Shown piece after piece: positions 8,423 through 18,556 of a stretch of DNA of 64,000 nucleotides. Both the position numbers and the translations under genes were made by a program. Below the pieces are notes generated by a model. That model had not been told where the DNA came from. It saw nothing but the letters and a program-made list of their open reading frames with translations, and did no database searches. Position 1 is the first letter of the stretch. Each line of letters begins with the position of its first letter. The DNA is from Rhodanobacter_A agri (GTDB taxonomy: Bacteria > Pseudomonadota > Gammaproteobacteria > Xanthomonadales > Rhodanobacteraceae): assembly GCF_044904705.1 (NCBI RefSeq), contig NZ_JADIKL010000014.1, positions 12,335 to 76,334 of the forward strand. Reading direction: 5' to 3'.

Positions 8423-9352
8423 CTACCGCGGCGTGTCGGCGTCGGCCGGTGGCGACTGCCAGAAATCGTGGAAGTTGAACCAGTTGTACGGCGCCACCCG
8501 CACGTAATGCTCCAACCGCGCGGCGTAGCGCGCGAGCAACGCATCCAGCGCAGGGCCGCGCTGCCCGCGCGGAATCGCCACGCGCTCGGCGAACGGCTCG
8601 AACACCAGCCGGTAACGATTGCCGCCCAGGTAAAGGCCGAAGCACAGCAGCACCGGCACCTGCAGCGCGTTCGCCAGCAGCCATGGCCCCACCGGCAGCG
8701 GTGCCGGTGCGCCAAGGAAATCCACCGCGCGCTGCGCCTCGTGTTCGCCAGCGCGGTCGGCCAGCAGCGCCACCATCGCACCCTGTCGGCAGGCCTCCGC
8801 GGCGGCCAACACCACACCGGCACCACCTTGCGCAGCATCGATCACCGCCGCGCCCACGGCCGGCGCCAGCGCCTCCAGCAGCTCGGTCATCGCCGGCGTC
8901 TTGCCCTTGTCCAGCACCACGCGCAGCGGTATGTCGGGACGTCGCGCGCTGAGCACGCGCAAGGCCTCGAAGCTGCCCTGGTGCGAACCGACCAGCAACA
9001 CGCCGCGGCCTTCGGCGATGCACCGCTCCAGTTCCGCCAGGCCTTCGATCTCGATGCGGAAACCGCGCTCGCCGTGGGCCAGCAGATAGATCCGGTCCAG
9101 CGTGGTGGCGGCGTAGGCGTGGAACTGGCGCAGCATCGGCCACGGGCCGGGCCGATGCCCGAGCACTCGTTCGAGGTATTGCCGCGAAGCGCGCCGCTCG
9201 GCGCCGCGGCGCAGGAAAAAGTACAGCGTGACCGGGTACAGCAGCAGCCGGCCGGCACGGCGGCCGCCATGCAAGGCCAGCGTGCGCATCAACCACAGTG
9301 CGAGCCGACCGCCGCCTTCGCGGTGCTGGCGCCAGTGTGTGGCCTCGCTCAT
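8423..9352 (-). CDS. LpxL/HtrB-type acyltransferase, XanD-like
   Basis: This is a 309-residue lysophospholipid acyltransferase-like protein. A hydrophobic N-terminal segment (RLLLYPVTLYFFL) is followed by the HX4(D/E) catalytic motif SHQGSFEALR, then VVLDKGKT, a central VALLADRAGEHEAQ and the C-terminal YNWFNFHDFW typical of LpxL relatives. It probably moves an acyl or aryl-polyenyl chain from ACP to a membrane acceptor at the inner membrane. It lies 13 bp downstream of the ACP gene on the same strand. The XanC-XanD pair in xanthomonadin clusters has the same order, which is the basis for the XanD comparison. Confidence 0.85.
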   Translation of the reverse strand: MSEATHWRQHREGGGRLALWLMRTLALHGGRRAGRLLLYPVTLYFFLRRGAERRASRQYLERVLGHRPGPWPMLRQFHAYAATTLDRIYLLAHGERGFRIEIEGLAELERCIAEGRGVLLVGSHQGSFEALRVLSARRPDIPLRVVLDKGKTPAMTELLEALAPAVGAAVIDAAQGGAGVVLAAAEACRQGAMVALLADRAGEHEAQRAVDFLGAPAPLPVGPWLLANALQVPVLLCFGLYLGGNRYRLVFEPFAERVAIPRGQRGPALDALLARYAARLEHYVRVAPYNWFNFHDFWQSPPADADTPR

Positions 9353-9365
9353 GCCGAGGGCGGGT

Positions 9366-9638
9366 TCAGCCGTGCGCGCGATGCGCTTCGACGAACGCGC
9401 TCAGGCCGCGCAGGCTGGCGAAGATGCGCTGGTTGTCGGGATGGTCCGAGCGCAGCTGGAAGCCGTAGCGCTTGGACACCGCCAGCGCGATCTCCAGCGC
9501 ATCGATCGAATCCAGCCCCAGCTCGCCGCCGAACAATGGCGCGTCGGGATCGATCTTCGCGGGATCGATCGCTTCGAGATTCAGGCTTTCCACGATCAGG
9601 GAGGCCAGCTCGTGCTGGGCAGCAGTCAATTCGGCCAT
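9366..9638 (-). CDS. Acyl carrier protein, XanC-like
   Basis: This is a 90-residue ACP with the phosphopantetheine attachment serine in GLDSIDALEIAL, preceded by an acidic IDPAKIDPDAPLFGGE loop. ATG 9638 is chosen because MAELTAAQHELASLIVE begins helix 1; the upstream extension is not ACP-like. It is divergent from the XanB2-like gene with 157 bp between, and upstream of the acyltransferase in the same operon. It probably carries the 3-hydroxybenzoyl starter and the growing polyene. Confidence 0.9.
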   Translation of the reverse strand: MAELTAAQHELASLIVESLNLEAIDPAKIDPDAPLFGGELGLDSIDALEIALAVSKRYGFQLRSDHPDNQRIFASLRGLSAFVEAHRAHG

Positions 9639-9795
9639 ATGCGTGGAAGCTCGGGAAACGTCGTCGAAACAGGCAAAAGCGGCTGCGAAGTGTAACATGG
9701 AGCCCTTGTCTCTCCCGGTCGCAAGTATGCTTGAAGGTTGTGAAAGCAGATGGGCCGATACCGGCCCGGCGCGCGCGCCCCGCATCTCTTATCGC

Positions 9796-10719
9796 ATGAA
9801 CGATGCCGCCACCTTGCTGGCCGAGCCCGGCACGCTGGCGGTATTCGGCTTCGGCAGCGGCGTCGCGGACAGCGACGATCCGCGCTGGCTGCGCGTGCCG
9901 CTGGAAACCTTCGACGCGCCGGCGCCACTGGAAGCCTGGCAGGTCGACGGCCAGGTACAGCATGGCCGCCATGGCGCCTTGCGCTGGTCGGCCGGCGGCG
10001 GCTGGCTGTTCGCCGCGCTGGAACTGGACGAACGCGAATACGGCGGCCCCGCCGGCGCCGCCCGCTTCGCCTACGCGCAGTTGCGCGACTTCATCCGCAG
10101 CCGCGACGAGCAAAACGTGTTGCGCATCTGGAACTACCAGGGCGCGATCAACCGGGGCGATGGCGACAGCGAGCGCTACAAGCTGTTCTGCGACGGCCGT
10201 GCCGAAGGCTGTGGCGACTGGTTCGCCCACGGCTATCCCGCCGCCACTGCGATCGGCCACCACGGCGATGCGAACCTGCTGCAGGTCTACCTGCTCGCCG
10301 GCGTGCACGCCGGCACCGCGGTGGAGAACCCGCGCCAGGTCAGCGCCTGGCGCTACCCGCGCCAGTACGGCCGCACCTCTCCCGGCTTCGCCCGCGCGAT
10401 GCGCCTGCCTGCGCAGGACGTGCTGGCGATTTCCGGCACCGCTGCCGTGGTAGGCCATGCCTCCGCGCACGAAGGCGACACCGCCGCGCAGCTCGACGAG
10501 ATCCTGGTCAATCTCGAATCTCTGCTGGCCAGCGCCGGCATGCCCGCCGGTTTCGATACCCACGCGCCACTGAAAGCCTACGTGCGCCATGGCGCCGACG
10601 TGCCGCGGGTGCGCGAAAAGCTCAGGCAGCACCTGCCCGGCGTGCCCGTGCTGCTGTTGCATGGCGACGTCTGCCGCAGTGAGCTGCTGGTGGAGCTGGA
10701 TGGGTGGCGCTACCTGTGA
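9796..10719 (+). CDS. xanB2: XanB2-like chorismatase (hydroxybenzoate synthase)
   Basis: This is a 307-residue protein of the FkbO/Hyg5/XanB2 chorismatase family. It shows the conserved NVLRIWNYQGAIN, ERYKLFCDGRAEG, PAATAIGHHGD, VENPRQVSAWRYPRQYG and the AISGTAAVVGHASAHEGD block seen in this YjgF-like fold. XanB2 cleaves chorismate to pyruvate and 3- and 4-hydroxybenzoate, giving the xanthomonadin starter and a ubiquinone precursor. Here it sits divergently beside the ACP. The first ATG matching the conserved part is 9796. An upstream in-frame ATG at 9727 would add 23 residues, and neither start has a strong Shine-Dalgarno. The end overlaps the convergent GNAT gene by 10 bp. Confidence 0.8.
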   Translation: MNDAATLLAEPGTLAVFGFGSGVADSDDPRWLRVPLETFDAPAPLEAWQVDGQVQHGRHGALRWSAGGGWLFAALELDEREYGGPAGAARFAYAQLRDFIRSRDEQNVLRIWNYQGAINRGDGDSERYKLFCDGRAEGCGDWFAHGYPAATAIGHHGDANLLQVYLLAGVHAGTAVENPRQVSAWRYPRQYGRTSPGFARAMRLPAQDVLAISGTAAVVGHASAHEGDTAAQLDEILVNLESLLASAGMPAGFDTHAPLKAYVRHGADVPRVREKLRQHLPGVPVLLLHGDVCRSELLVELDGWRYL

Positions 10720-11171
10720 TCCGTCCGCGCCATTGAGGCGGACAGGTCCTTCGTCATGAAAATCCGGCTGGTACCGGCTGGATCGCAGGGGATCTCGCCA
10801 AACGCGCGCCAGCCATGCCGCTCGTAAAATTTCGGTGCCTGGAAGCTGATCGTGTAGAGCACGGCGGAACGGCAGCCACGTCGTTGCCCTTCCTCCTCGA
10901 ACCGCTTCAGAATGCGCGATCCCAGGCCTCCGCTGCGCAAAGGTGGCGGCAGGTAGAACAGGTCGAGAAACAACAGGCCCAGCGACGAGCGGCCCAGCGC
11001 CCCACCGAGGACATCGCCGGTAGCAGGGTCCCTCGCGACGACCGCCAGCGGCAATCGATCCGCATATCCCGCGACCTCGTCATTGAAGGCATCGAGCCCG
11101 TTGCGGATGACCCGCGACATGCTTTCGTCGATCCGGTCCGTCACCAGAATTTCCGTGTCCCGGATGTCCAT
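10710..11171 (-). CDS. GNAT family N-acetyltransferase
   Basis: This is a 153-residue protein with the acetyl-CoA-binding motif A region RSGGLGSRILKRFEEEGQRRG and the C-terminal FYERHGWRAFGEIP typical of GNAT enzymes. The substrate cannot be read from the sequence. ATG 11171 (MDIRDTEILVTDRI) is preferred over an in-frame TTG two codons upstream, with GAGAG about 6-7 bp before it. It follows glmU on the same strand, 67 bp downstream, and may be co-transcribed with it. Confidence 0.82.
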   Translation of the reverse strand: MDIRDTEILVTDRIDESMSRVIRNGLDAFNDEVAGYADRLPLAVVARDPATGDVLGGALGRSSLGLLFLDLFYLPPPLRSGGLGSRILKRFEEEGQRRGCRSAVLYTISFQAPKFYERHGWRAFGEIPCDPAGTSRIFMTKDLSASMARTDHR

Positions 11172-11200
11172 TCGCAACTCTCATGTCTTGCAGCGGCATG

Positions 11201-11242
11201 CTTTCTTCGACGGACGACTACCTTTCTTCGACGGCTGACTAC
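11201..11242. repeat. 21-bp tandem duplication at the glmU 3' end
   Basis: Two adjacent 21-bp units starting CTTTCTTCGACGG differ at two positions. The second unit contains the glmU stop codon (TAG on the minus strand) and the first repeats it just downstream. This probably reflects replication slippage at the gene end. Confidence 0.7.
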
Positions 11243-12615
11243 GATTCTGACTGCTTTTCCGGCCGCTGCCAGCCTGCCAGCGTGAGCTGGCGGCCGCGTG
11301 CGATGGTGAGCTCGCCAGCCGGTGCATCGCGGGTGATCACCGAGCCCGCGCCGATGGTGGCCTGCGCGCCGATCGTCACCGGCGCCACCAGTGCGCTGTT
11401 CGAGCCGATGAAGGCGCCGTCCTCGATGCGGGTGACGAACTTGTTTACGCCGTCGTAGTTGCAGGTGATGGTGCCGGCGCCCACGTTGACGCCGCGGCCG
11501 ATCACGGTGTCGCCGAGGTAAGTCAGGTGATTGGCCTTGCTGCCTTCGCCGATGCGGGTCTTCTTGGTTTCGACGAAGTTGCCCACGTGCACGCCGGCGT
11601 CGAGTTCGGTGCCGGGACGCAGCCGCGCGAACGGGCCGATGGTGCAAGGGCCGTGGGTGACCACGCCTTCCAGATCGCAGTGCGCCTGCACCACCGTGCC
11701 GGCGGCCAGACGCACGTCCTTGAGGCGGGTGAACGGACCCACGCGCACGTCATCGCCGAGGTCAACCTCGCCTTCCAGAATCACGTCGATGTCGAGTTCC
11801 ACATCGTGACCGGCGCTCACCACGCCACGCACGTCGATGCGTGCGGGGTCGGCCAGCCGCACGCCGGCAAGCTGCAATGCGCGCGTTGCGCGCTGGCGGT
11901 ATTCGGTTTCCAGCGTAGAGAGCTGCAGCGCGTCGTTCGCGCCGGACGCTTCCACCGGGTCGCCGCACTCCACGCTGAGCGCGGGGCGCTTCTCCTCGTT
12001 CGCCATCGCGAAGATGTCGGTGAGGTAGTACTCACCCTGGGCGTTGTCGCAGTCGAGCCCGGCGAGCCAGACACGCAAGGCGGCGGCCGGGGCGACGAGG
12101 ATGCCGGTATTGACCAGGTCGATCGCGCGCTGCTCGTCGGTGGCGTCCTTTTCCTCGATCACGCAGCGCACGTGGCCGTTGCCGTCGCGCAGCACGCGGC
12201 CGTAGCCACGCGGCTCGGACACGCGGATCGCCAGCAGGCCAAACCCACCTTCCACTTGCGTGAGCGTGCGCAGGGTCTCGGCGCGGGTCAGCGGCACGTC
12301 GCCATACAGCACCAGCGCCTGCGCGTCGTCGGGCACGCCAGGCAGCGCCTGCTCCACCGCGTGGCCGGTGCCGAGGCGTTCGGCCTGCAGCACCCAGTGC
12401 AGATCCTTATCCTGCGCGAACGCGGCCTGCACCTGGTCGCCGCCGTGGCCGTATACCACGTGGATCGCGGCCGGCTGCAGCTCCCGGGCGGTGGCCAGCA
12501 CATGGGCCAGCAGCGGCCTCCCGGCCAGCGGCATCAGCACCTTGGGGCGCGTGGATTTCATGCGCGTGCCGGCGCCGGCGGCGAGGACGATGACGTGCAG
12601 TGGAGCATTGTTCAT
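11239..12615 (-). CDS. glmU: Bifunctional UDP-N-acetylglucosamine pyrophosphorylase / glucosamine-1-phosphate N-acetyltransferase
   Basis: This makes UDP-GlcNAc for peptidoglycan and LPS in the cytoplasm. The 458 residues match the family. The N-terminal uridyltransferase has LAAGAGTRMKSTRPKVL, YGDVPLTRAETL and EEKDATDEQR. The C-terminal left-handed beta-helix has hexapeptide repeats and the acetyltransferase signature HVGNFVETKKTRIGEGSK, with LTYLGDTVIGRGVNVGAGT after it. The gene lies between the TonB-C-like lipoprotein gene and a GNAT gene on the same strand; its usual partner glmS is not in the window. Confidence 0.97.
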   Translation of the reverse strand: MNNAPLHVIVLAAGAGTRMKSTRPKVLMPLAGRPLLAHVLATARELQPAAIHVVYGHGGDQVQAAFAQDKDLHWVLQAERLGTGHAVEQALPGVPDDAQALVLYGDVPLTRAETLRTLTQVEGGFGLLAIRVSEPRGYGRVLRDGNGHVRCVIEEKDATDEQRAIDLVNTGILVAPAAALRVWLAGLDCDNAQGEYYLTDIFAMANEEKRPALSVECGDPVEASGANDALQLSTLETEYRQRATRALQLAGVRLADPARIDVRGVVSAGHDVELDIDVILEGEVDLGDDVRVGPFTRLKDVRLAAGTVVQAHCDLEGVVTHGPCTIGPFARLRPGTELDAGVHVGNFVETKKTRIGEGSKANHLTYLGDTVIGRGVNVGAGTITCNYDGVNKFVTRIEDGAFIGSNSALVAPVTIGAQATIGAGSVITRDAPAGELTIARGRQLTLAGWQRPEKQSES

Positions 12616-12709
12616 GCGTGTCGGCCTTGACCTGAGCTGTCCGAAAAGTCTATCAGCCCATTCCTGTCCGGCACCGGTAGCCCGGTGACCTTGTTTTGCC
12701 AGCGTCGAC

Positions 12710-13243
12710 TCAGCGCTGTGCCGACGCCGATGACACGGTCGTCTTGCCGGCGTGGCACTCGAAGCGGAACGCGTACATCAAACTGAATGGCTTGGTCGTG
12801 CTGTCCACTTCGTGCGTGTTGCCGTCAGCATCCGCGGCCCAATGGTCTATCCGCAGCGGATTGAACTCCCACTGCAGTACCGCGGCGCGCACGGCGGCGA
12901 AGAACGGCTGTGGGCGCGGCGTCGCCGCAGCATCCGTTGCCATATCGCGCACGTCGCCCACCTTCCCCGCCTCGTCCACGATCACCTGCACCTGTACTTC
13001 CTGCAACGGCGCACAGGTCGCCAGCTGGTCCGGCGGATAGACCGGCGTCACGCACTGGAATGGCGTGGCGCCTGTGGCGGTATCGCCGATCGCCAGCTGG
13101 TAATGCGCCATGTGGCCGTCGTCGAGCATCCGGTAGCTGGCGGAGCCCTCGTTCGGCGCCCTGGCGGGCGGCGCGGCGACAGTGGCGCACCCCGCCGCGC
13201 CCAGCGCAAGCAGGCCTGGAACCAGCAACCTCATGCATGCCAT
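12710..13243 (-). CDS. Lipoprotein with TonB C-terminal-like domain
   Basis: This is a 177-residue protein with a lipoprotein signal: MACMRLLVPGLLALGAAGC, lipobox GAAGC. The mature region carries TPVYPPDQL, VQVIVDEAGKVGDVRDMA and AAVLQWEFNPLRID, the pattern of a TonB-C-like domain, although no transmembrane TonB N-terminus or proline-rich linker is present. Such single-domain lipoproteins occur in several copies in this order and their role is unclear. ATG 13243 is favoured because GGAG lies 9 bp upstream; alternatives are 13258 and 13234. Confidence 0.7.
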   Translation of the reverse strand: MACMRLLVPGLLALGAAGCATVAAPPARAPNEGSASYRMLDDGHMAHYQLAIGDTATGATPFQCVTPVYPPDQLATCAPLQEVQVQVIVDEAGKVGDVRDMATDAAATPRPQPFFAAVRAAVLQWEFNPLRIDHWAADADGNTHEVDSTTKPFSLMYAFRFECHAGKTTVSSASAQR

Positions 13244-13331
13244 TACTAGCGTCTCCATCCGGCGAGTGTCGGCAACGCTATCAAATTACATTTGTAATTT
13301 AAAGCACCGTCACACGGCATCGCCCCCGGAT

Positions 13332-13359
13332 GCAAAAACGCCGGCACAAGGCCGGCGTT
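13332..13359 (-). terminator. Rho-independent terminator of the atp operon
   Basis: Perfect 9-bp GC-rich arms (AACGCCGGC and its complement) flank a 5-base loop, with a run of five U on the minus-strand transcript, about 35 bp after the atpC stop. Confidence 0.85.
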
Positions 13360-13392
13360 CTTTTCCGCGATATTCATTGAAGCAATACTTCC

Positions 13393-13818
13393 TCAGTGCT
13401 TGAGGTTCTTGCGCAGCCGCTCCAGCGCCTGCAGCTGGGCTATCGCTTCGGCCAGCTTGGCTTGCGCCTCGGCCACTTCCAGTGCGTCGGTGCGATTGGC
13501 CAGCGCGTCCTCGGCTTCCTTCTTCGCGCGCTGCGCGGCGGCCTCGTCAAGCTCGGCGGCGCGGATCGCGGTATCGGCCAGCACGGTGACCACCTGCGGC
13601 TGCACTTCGAGAATGCCGCCGGAGACGTAGAACTGCTGGCGCTCGCCTGCGGCCAGCACCACGTCGACGTGGCCCGGCTTGAGGCGGGTGATCAGCGGAG
13701 CGTGACGGGGCGTGATGCCCAGTTCGCCCAGTTCGCCGGTGGCGACGAGCATCGTGGCCTCGCCGGAGAAGATCTCGGCTTCGGCGCTGACGATGTCGAC
13801 TCGCAAGGTGTGGCTCAT
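13393..13818 (-). CDS. atpC: ATP synthase F1 epsilon subunit
   Basis: This 141-residue protein is the last gene of the atp operon. The N-terminal beta-sandwich has VDIVSAEAEIFSGEATMLVATGELGELGI, PRHAPLITRLKPG and YVSGGILEVQPQVVTVLAD (quoted in parts), and the C-terminal helical pair ends in LQALERLRKNLKH. The epsilon subunit links gamma to the c-ring and can inhibit ATP hydrolysis. It lies 79 bp downstream of atpD and is followed by a strong terminator. Confidence 0.96.
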   Translation of the reverse strand: MSHTLRVDIVSAEAEIFSGEATMLVATGELGELGITPRHAPLITRLKPGHVDVVLAAGERQQFYVSGGILEVQPQVVTVLADTAIRAAELDEAAAQRAKKEAEDALANRTDALEVAEAQAKLAEAIAQLQALERLRKNLKH

Positions 13819-13897
13819 GGCGGTGTTCCGATACGTTTGCAGCAGTGGTGGTGGAGCAGTTGACTCTCAGTCAACTGCTCCAGGTGCCATCACGGGA

Positions 13898-15331
13898 TCA
13901 GGCAGCCTTCTTGGCGCCCATCTCCTCGCCCTTCTTGATCGCCTCGTCGATGCCGCCGACCATGTAGAACGCCTGCTCCGGCAGGTGGTCGACGTCGCCT
14001 TCCACGATCATCTTGAAGCCGCGGATGGTTTCCTTCAGCGACACGTACTTGCCGGGGGCGCCGGTGAACACTTCGGCCACGTGGAACGGCTGGCTGAAGA
14101 AGCGCTCGCACTTGCGGGCGCGCGCCACCACCTGCTTGTCCTCTTCGGACAGCTCGTCCATGCCGAGAATGGCGATGATGTCCTTCAGCTCCTTGTAGCG
14201 CTGCAGCATGCCCTGCACGCGGCGGGCCACCTCGTAGTGCTCCTGGCCGACGACCTGCGGGTCGAGCTGACGGCTAGTGGAGTCCAGCGGATCCACGGCC
14301 GGGTAGATGCCCAGCGAGGCGATCTGGCGCGACAGGGTCACGGTGGAGTCAAGGTGCGCGAAGGTGGTGGCCGGCGACGGGTCGGTCAGGTCGTCCGCGG
14401 GCACGTACACGGCCTGGATCGAGGTGATCGAGCCGGTCTTGGTGGAGGTGATGCGCTCCTGCAGCACGCCCATTTCGTCGGCTAGGGTCGGCTGGTAGCC
14501 CACCGCCGACGGCATACGGCCGAGCAGCGCGGACACTTCGGTGCCAGCCAGGGTGTAGCGGTAGATGTTGTCCACGAAGAACAGCACGTCCTTGCCCTTG
14601 CCGGACGCGTCCTTCTGGTCGCGGAAGTACTCGGCCATGGTCAGGCCGGTCAGCGCGACGCGCAGACGGTTGCCCGGCGGCTCGTTCATCTGGCCGTAGA
14701 CCATCGCCACCTTCGACTCGGGCAGGTTGTCCAGCTTCACGACGCCGGCGTCCTGCATCTCGTGGTAGAAGTCGTTGCCTTCGCGGGTACGCTCGCCCAC
14801 GCCGGCGAACACCGACAGGCCCGAGTGCTGGGTCGCGATGTTGTTGATCAGCTCGAGCATGTTCACGGTCTTGCCCACGCCGGCGCCGCCGAACAGGCCG
14901 ACCTTGCCGCCCTTGGCGAACGGGCAGACCAGGTCGATCACCTTGATGCCGGTTTCCAGCAGCTCGTTGGCCAGCGCCTGCTCGTCATACGACGGCGCCT
15001 CGCGATGGATCACCCAGTGGTCCTCGGCCTTGATCGGGCCGACTTCGTCGATCGGATTGCCGAGCACGTCCATGATGCGGCCCAGGGTGGCGTTGCCCAC
15101 CGGCACCTTGATGCCTTCGCCGGTGTTGCGGGCGAGCAGACCGCGCTTCAGGCCATCGGTGGAACCCAGCGCGATGGTGCGCACCACGCCGTCGCCCAGC
15201 ACCTGCTGCACTTCCAGCGTGATCTCGGTGCCGTCGATCTTCAGCGCGTCGTACACCTGCGGCACCTGATCGCGCGCGAACTCGACGTCGATGACCGCGC
15301 CGATGATCTGAACAACTTTGCCCTGGCTCAT
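13898..15331 (-). CDS. atpD: ATP synthase F1 beta subunit
   Basis: This is the catalytic subunit of F1, 477 residues. The Walker A motif is GGAGVGKT, the catalytic region includes GVGERTREGNDFYHEM, and the DELSEED-type element appears as DELSEEDKQVVARARK. LFFVDNIYRYTLAGTEVSALLGR contains the Walker B aspartate. It binds and turns over ATP at the alpha/beta interface on the cytoplasmic face. Its start is preceded by a short 81-bp gap from atpG, consistent with one transcript. Confidence 0.98.
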   Translation of the reverse strand: MSQGKVVQIIGAVIDVEFARDQVPQVYDALKIDGTEITLEVQQVLGDGVVRTIALGSTDGLKRGLLARNTGEGIKVPVGNATLGRIMDVLGNPIDEVGPIKAEDHWVIHREAPSYDEQALANELLETGIKVIDLVCPFAKGGKVGLFGGAGVGKTVNMLELINNIATQHSGLSVFAGVGERTREGNDFYHEMQDAGVVKLDNLPESKVAMVYGQMNEPPGNRLRVALTGLTMAEYFRDQKDASGKGKDVLFFVDNIYRYTLAGTEVSALLGRMPSAVGYQPTLADEMGVLQERITSTKTGSITSIQAVYVPADDLTDPSPATTFAHLDSTVTLSRQIASLGIYPAVDPLDSTSRQLDPQVVGQEHYEVARRVQGMLQRYKELKDIIAILGMDELSEEDKQVVARARKCERFFSQPFHVAEVFTGAPGKYVSLKETIRGFKMIVEGDVDHLPEQAFYMVGGIDEAIKKGEEMGAKKAA

Positions 15332-15412
15332 GGATGTGCTCCGGATGGATCTTTAGTGTCTGTTGCGGCGCCGCTGCGCGTCGCCATGAATTCTTTTTGA
15401 GAGCAACCGCGG

Positions 15413-16330
15413 TTACACCGCGGCCGCTCCTCCAACGATTTCGCTGATTTCCTGCGTGATCGCTGCCTGACGGGTCTTGTTGTAGACCAGCGTCAGCGTG
15501 TCGATCACCTTGTTCGCGTTATCCGACGCGCTCTTCATCGCGACCATGCGCGCGGCGTGTTCGCTGGCGAGGTTCTCCAGCACGCCCTGGTACACCACCG
15601 ACTCGATGTAGCGGCCCAGCACGTGCTCCAGCACAGTCTGCGCATCGGGCTCGTAGATGTAGTCCCAGTCGTGGGTCTGCTCCAGCTTGATGCCGGCATA
15701 CGCCGACTCGCCCGCCGCCTGGTGCGCTTCCATCTCCGCCGCCACCAGCGGCAGCGGCAGCAGCGCGTCGATGCTGGGCTTCTGCGTCATGGTGTTGACG
15801 AAGTCGTTGTAGGCAAGGAATACGCGGTCCACCGCGTTCGCGCTGTAGGCATCCAGCACCACCTTGATCACGCCGATCAGCTGCTCCAGCTTCGGGCGCT
15901 CGCCGAGATGGGTGGTGCTGCCGATCAGGTTCACACCCTTGATACGGCGGAAGAACTGCAGCGCCTTCTGGCCGATCGCGACCACGTCGACCTGCACGCC
16001 CTTGCCCTGCCACTCCAGGATCGCGGGCAGCAGGCGGCGGAACATGTTGGAGTTCAGGCCGCCGCACAGGCCGCGGTCGGTGGACACCACGATGTAGGCC
16101 ACCCGTGCGACGTTTTCGCGTTCGATCAGGAACGGATGCTTGAAGTCCGTGCTGGCCTGCGCCACATGCGCGATCACCTTGCGCATGGAACGCGCATAGG
16201 GACGCGAGGCCTTCATCAGATCCTGCGCCTTGCGGATCTTCGAGGCCGAGACCATCTCGAGCGCGCGCGTCACCTTGCGCATGTTCTGCGTGCTCTTGAT
16301 CTTGGTTTTGATTTCGCGTCCGCTTGCCAC
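15413..16330 (-). CDS. atpG: ATP synthase F1 gamma subunit
   Basis: This is the rotor shaft of F1, 305 residues, somewhat longer than the roughly 287 of E. coli. The N-terminus MASGREIKTKIKSTQNMRKV and the C-terminal YNKTRQAAITQEISEIVGGA are diagnostic. VSTDRGLCGGLNSNMFR is the other conserved block. The extra length lies in the central domain, around HQAAGESAYAGIKLEQTHDW. It is in the standard position between atpA and atpD. Confidence 0.97.
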   Translation of the reverse strand: MASGREIKTKIKSTQNMRKVTRALEMVSASKIRKAQDLMKASRPYARSMRKVIAHVAQASTDFKHPFLIERENVARVAYIVVSTDRGLCGGLNSNMFRRLLPAILEWQGKGVQVDVVAIGQKALQFFRRIKGVNLIGSTTHLGERPKLEQLIGVIKVVLDAYSANAVDRVFLAYNDFVNTMTQKPSIDALLPLPLVAAEMEAHQAAGESAYAGIKLEQTHDWDYIYEPDAQTVLEHVLGRYIESVVYQGVLENLASEHAARMVAMKSASDNANKVIDTLTLVYNKTRQAAITQEISEIVGGAAAV

Positions 16331-16392
16331 GTCTGCCTCGATCTGTCGGGTCTGTGCAATGCCGGCTCAGGAGCCGGCGTGCCGTTCCGGGA

Positions 16393-17943
<1,551 letters not shown>

Positions 17944-18019
17944 GTCGATATCCTGAAATTTGGAAACGCGATGTTGTCTTGTTGCGACCGGCCCGGCGCG
18001 AGCCGGGCTGCGCACGAAA

Positions 18020-18553
18020 CTACTGACTCAGTGCACTGCCGAGGCGCTCGAGGCGCCCGCGCGCGGAACCATCGATCACTTCGCTGCCGGTGTCGATCAC
18101 CACGCCGGCCAGCAGCGAGGCATCGACCCGGGCGTCCAGTTCGATCTCGCGCTTGAAGCGGCGCTTCAGCGAAGCCTTGAGCTGCTCGGCCTGGGCCGCG
18201 TCCAGCGCCATCGCGCTGGTCACCTTCACCAGCAGCTGCGACTCGGACTCGCGCCGGTACTGCTCGTACAGCGCGGCCACTTCCGGCAGCAACGCCATGC
18301 GGCGGTGCTCGGCCAGTTCACCCAGGAACTGCGCGAACTGCGCGTCGGCGGCCATGCCCTCGGGCAGGTGCAGCGCCACCAGCTGCGCCGGCTGCACGCG
18401 CGGATCGTTGCCGAGCGAGGCCACGCGCGGATCCGCCGCCACCTGGGCGGCGAACGCCAGCGCCTGCGACCACGCGGCCAGCGCACCGCTGGCGTGAGCC
18501 AGCTCGAACGCGGCGCGGGCGTAGGGACGGGCGAGGGTGATTGCCTGGGCCAT
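18020..18553 (-). CDS. atpH: ATP synthase F1 delta subunit
   Basis: This 177-residue protein has the family N-terminus TLARPYARAAFELAHASG and a C-terminal region VKVTSAMALDAAQAEQLKASL leading to LDARVDASLLAGVVIDTGSE (quoted in parts). Delta joins the top of F1 to the b-subunit stalk. It starts 3 bp after the atpF stop, indicating tight coupling. Confidence 0.96.
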   Translation of the reverse strand: MAQAITLARPYARAAFELAHASGALAAWSQALAFAAQVAADPRVASLGNDPRVQPAQLVALHLPEGMAADAQFAQFLGELAEHRRMALLPEVAALYEQYRRESESQLLVKVTSAMALDAAQAEQLKASLKRRFKREIELDARVDASLLAGVVIDTGSEVIDGSARGRLERLGSALSQ

Positions 18554-18556
18554 GGA

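Noticed and set aside
9727..9795. Upstream ATG extension of the XanB2-like protein
   Set aside because: The extra 23 residues lack evident conservation and a Shine-Dalgarno, so the shorter start is used, although the longer form would be near the length of known XanB2 and cannot be excluded.
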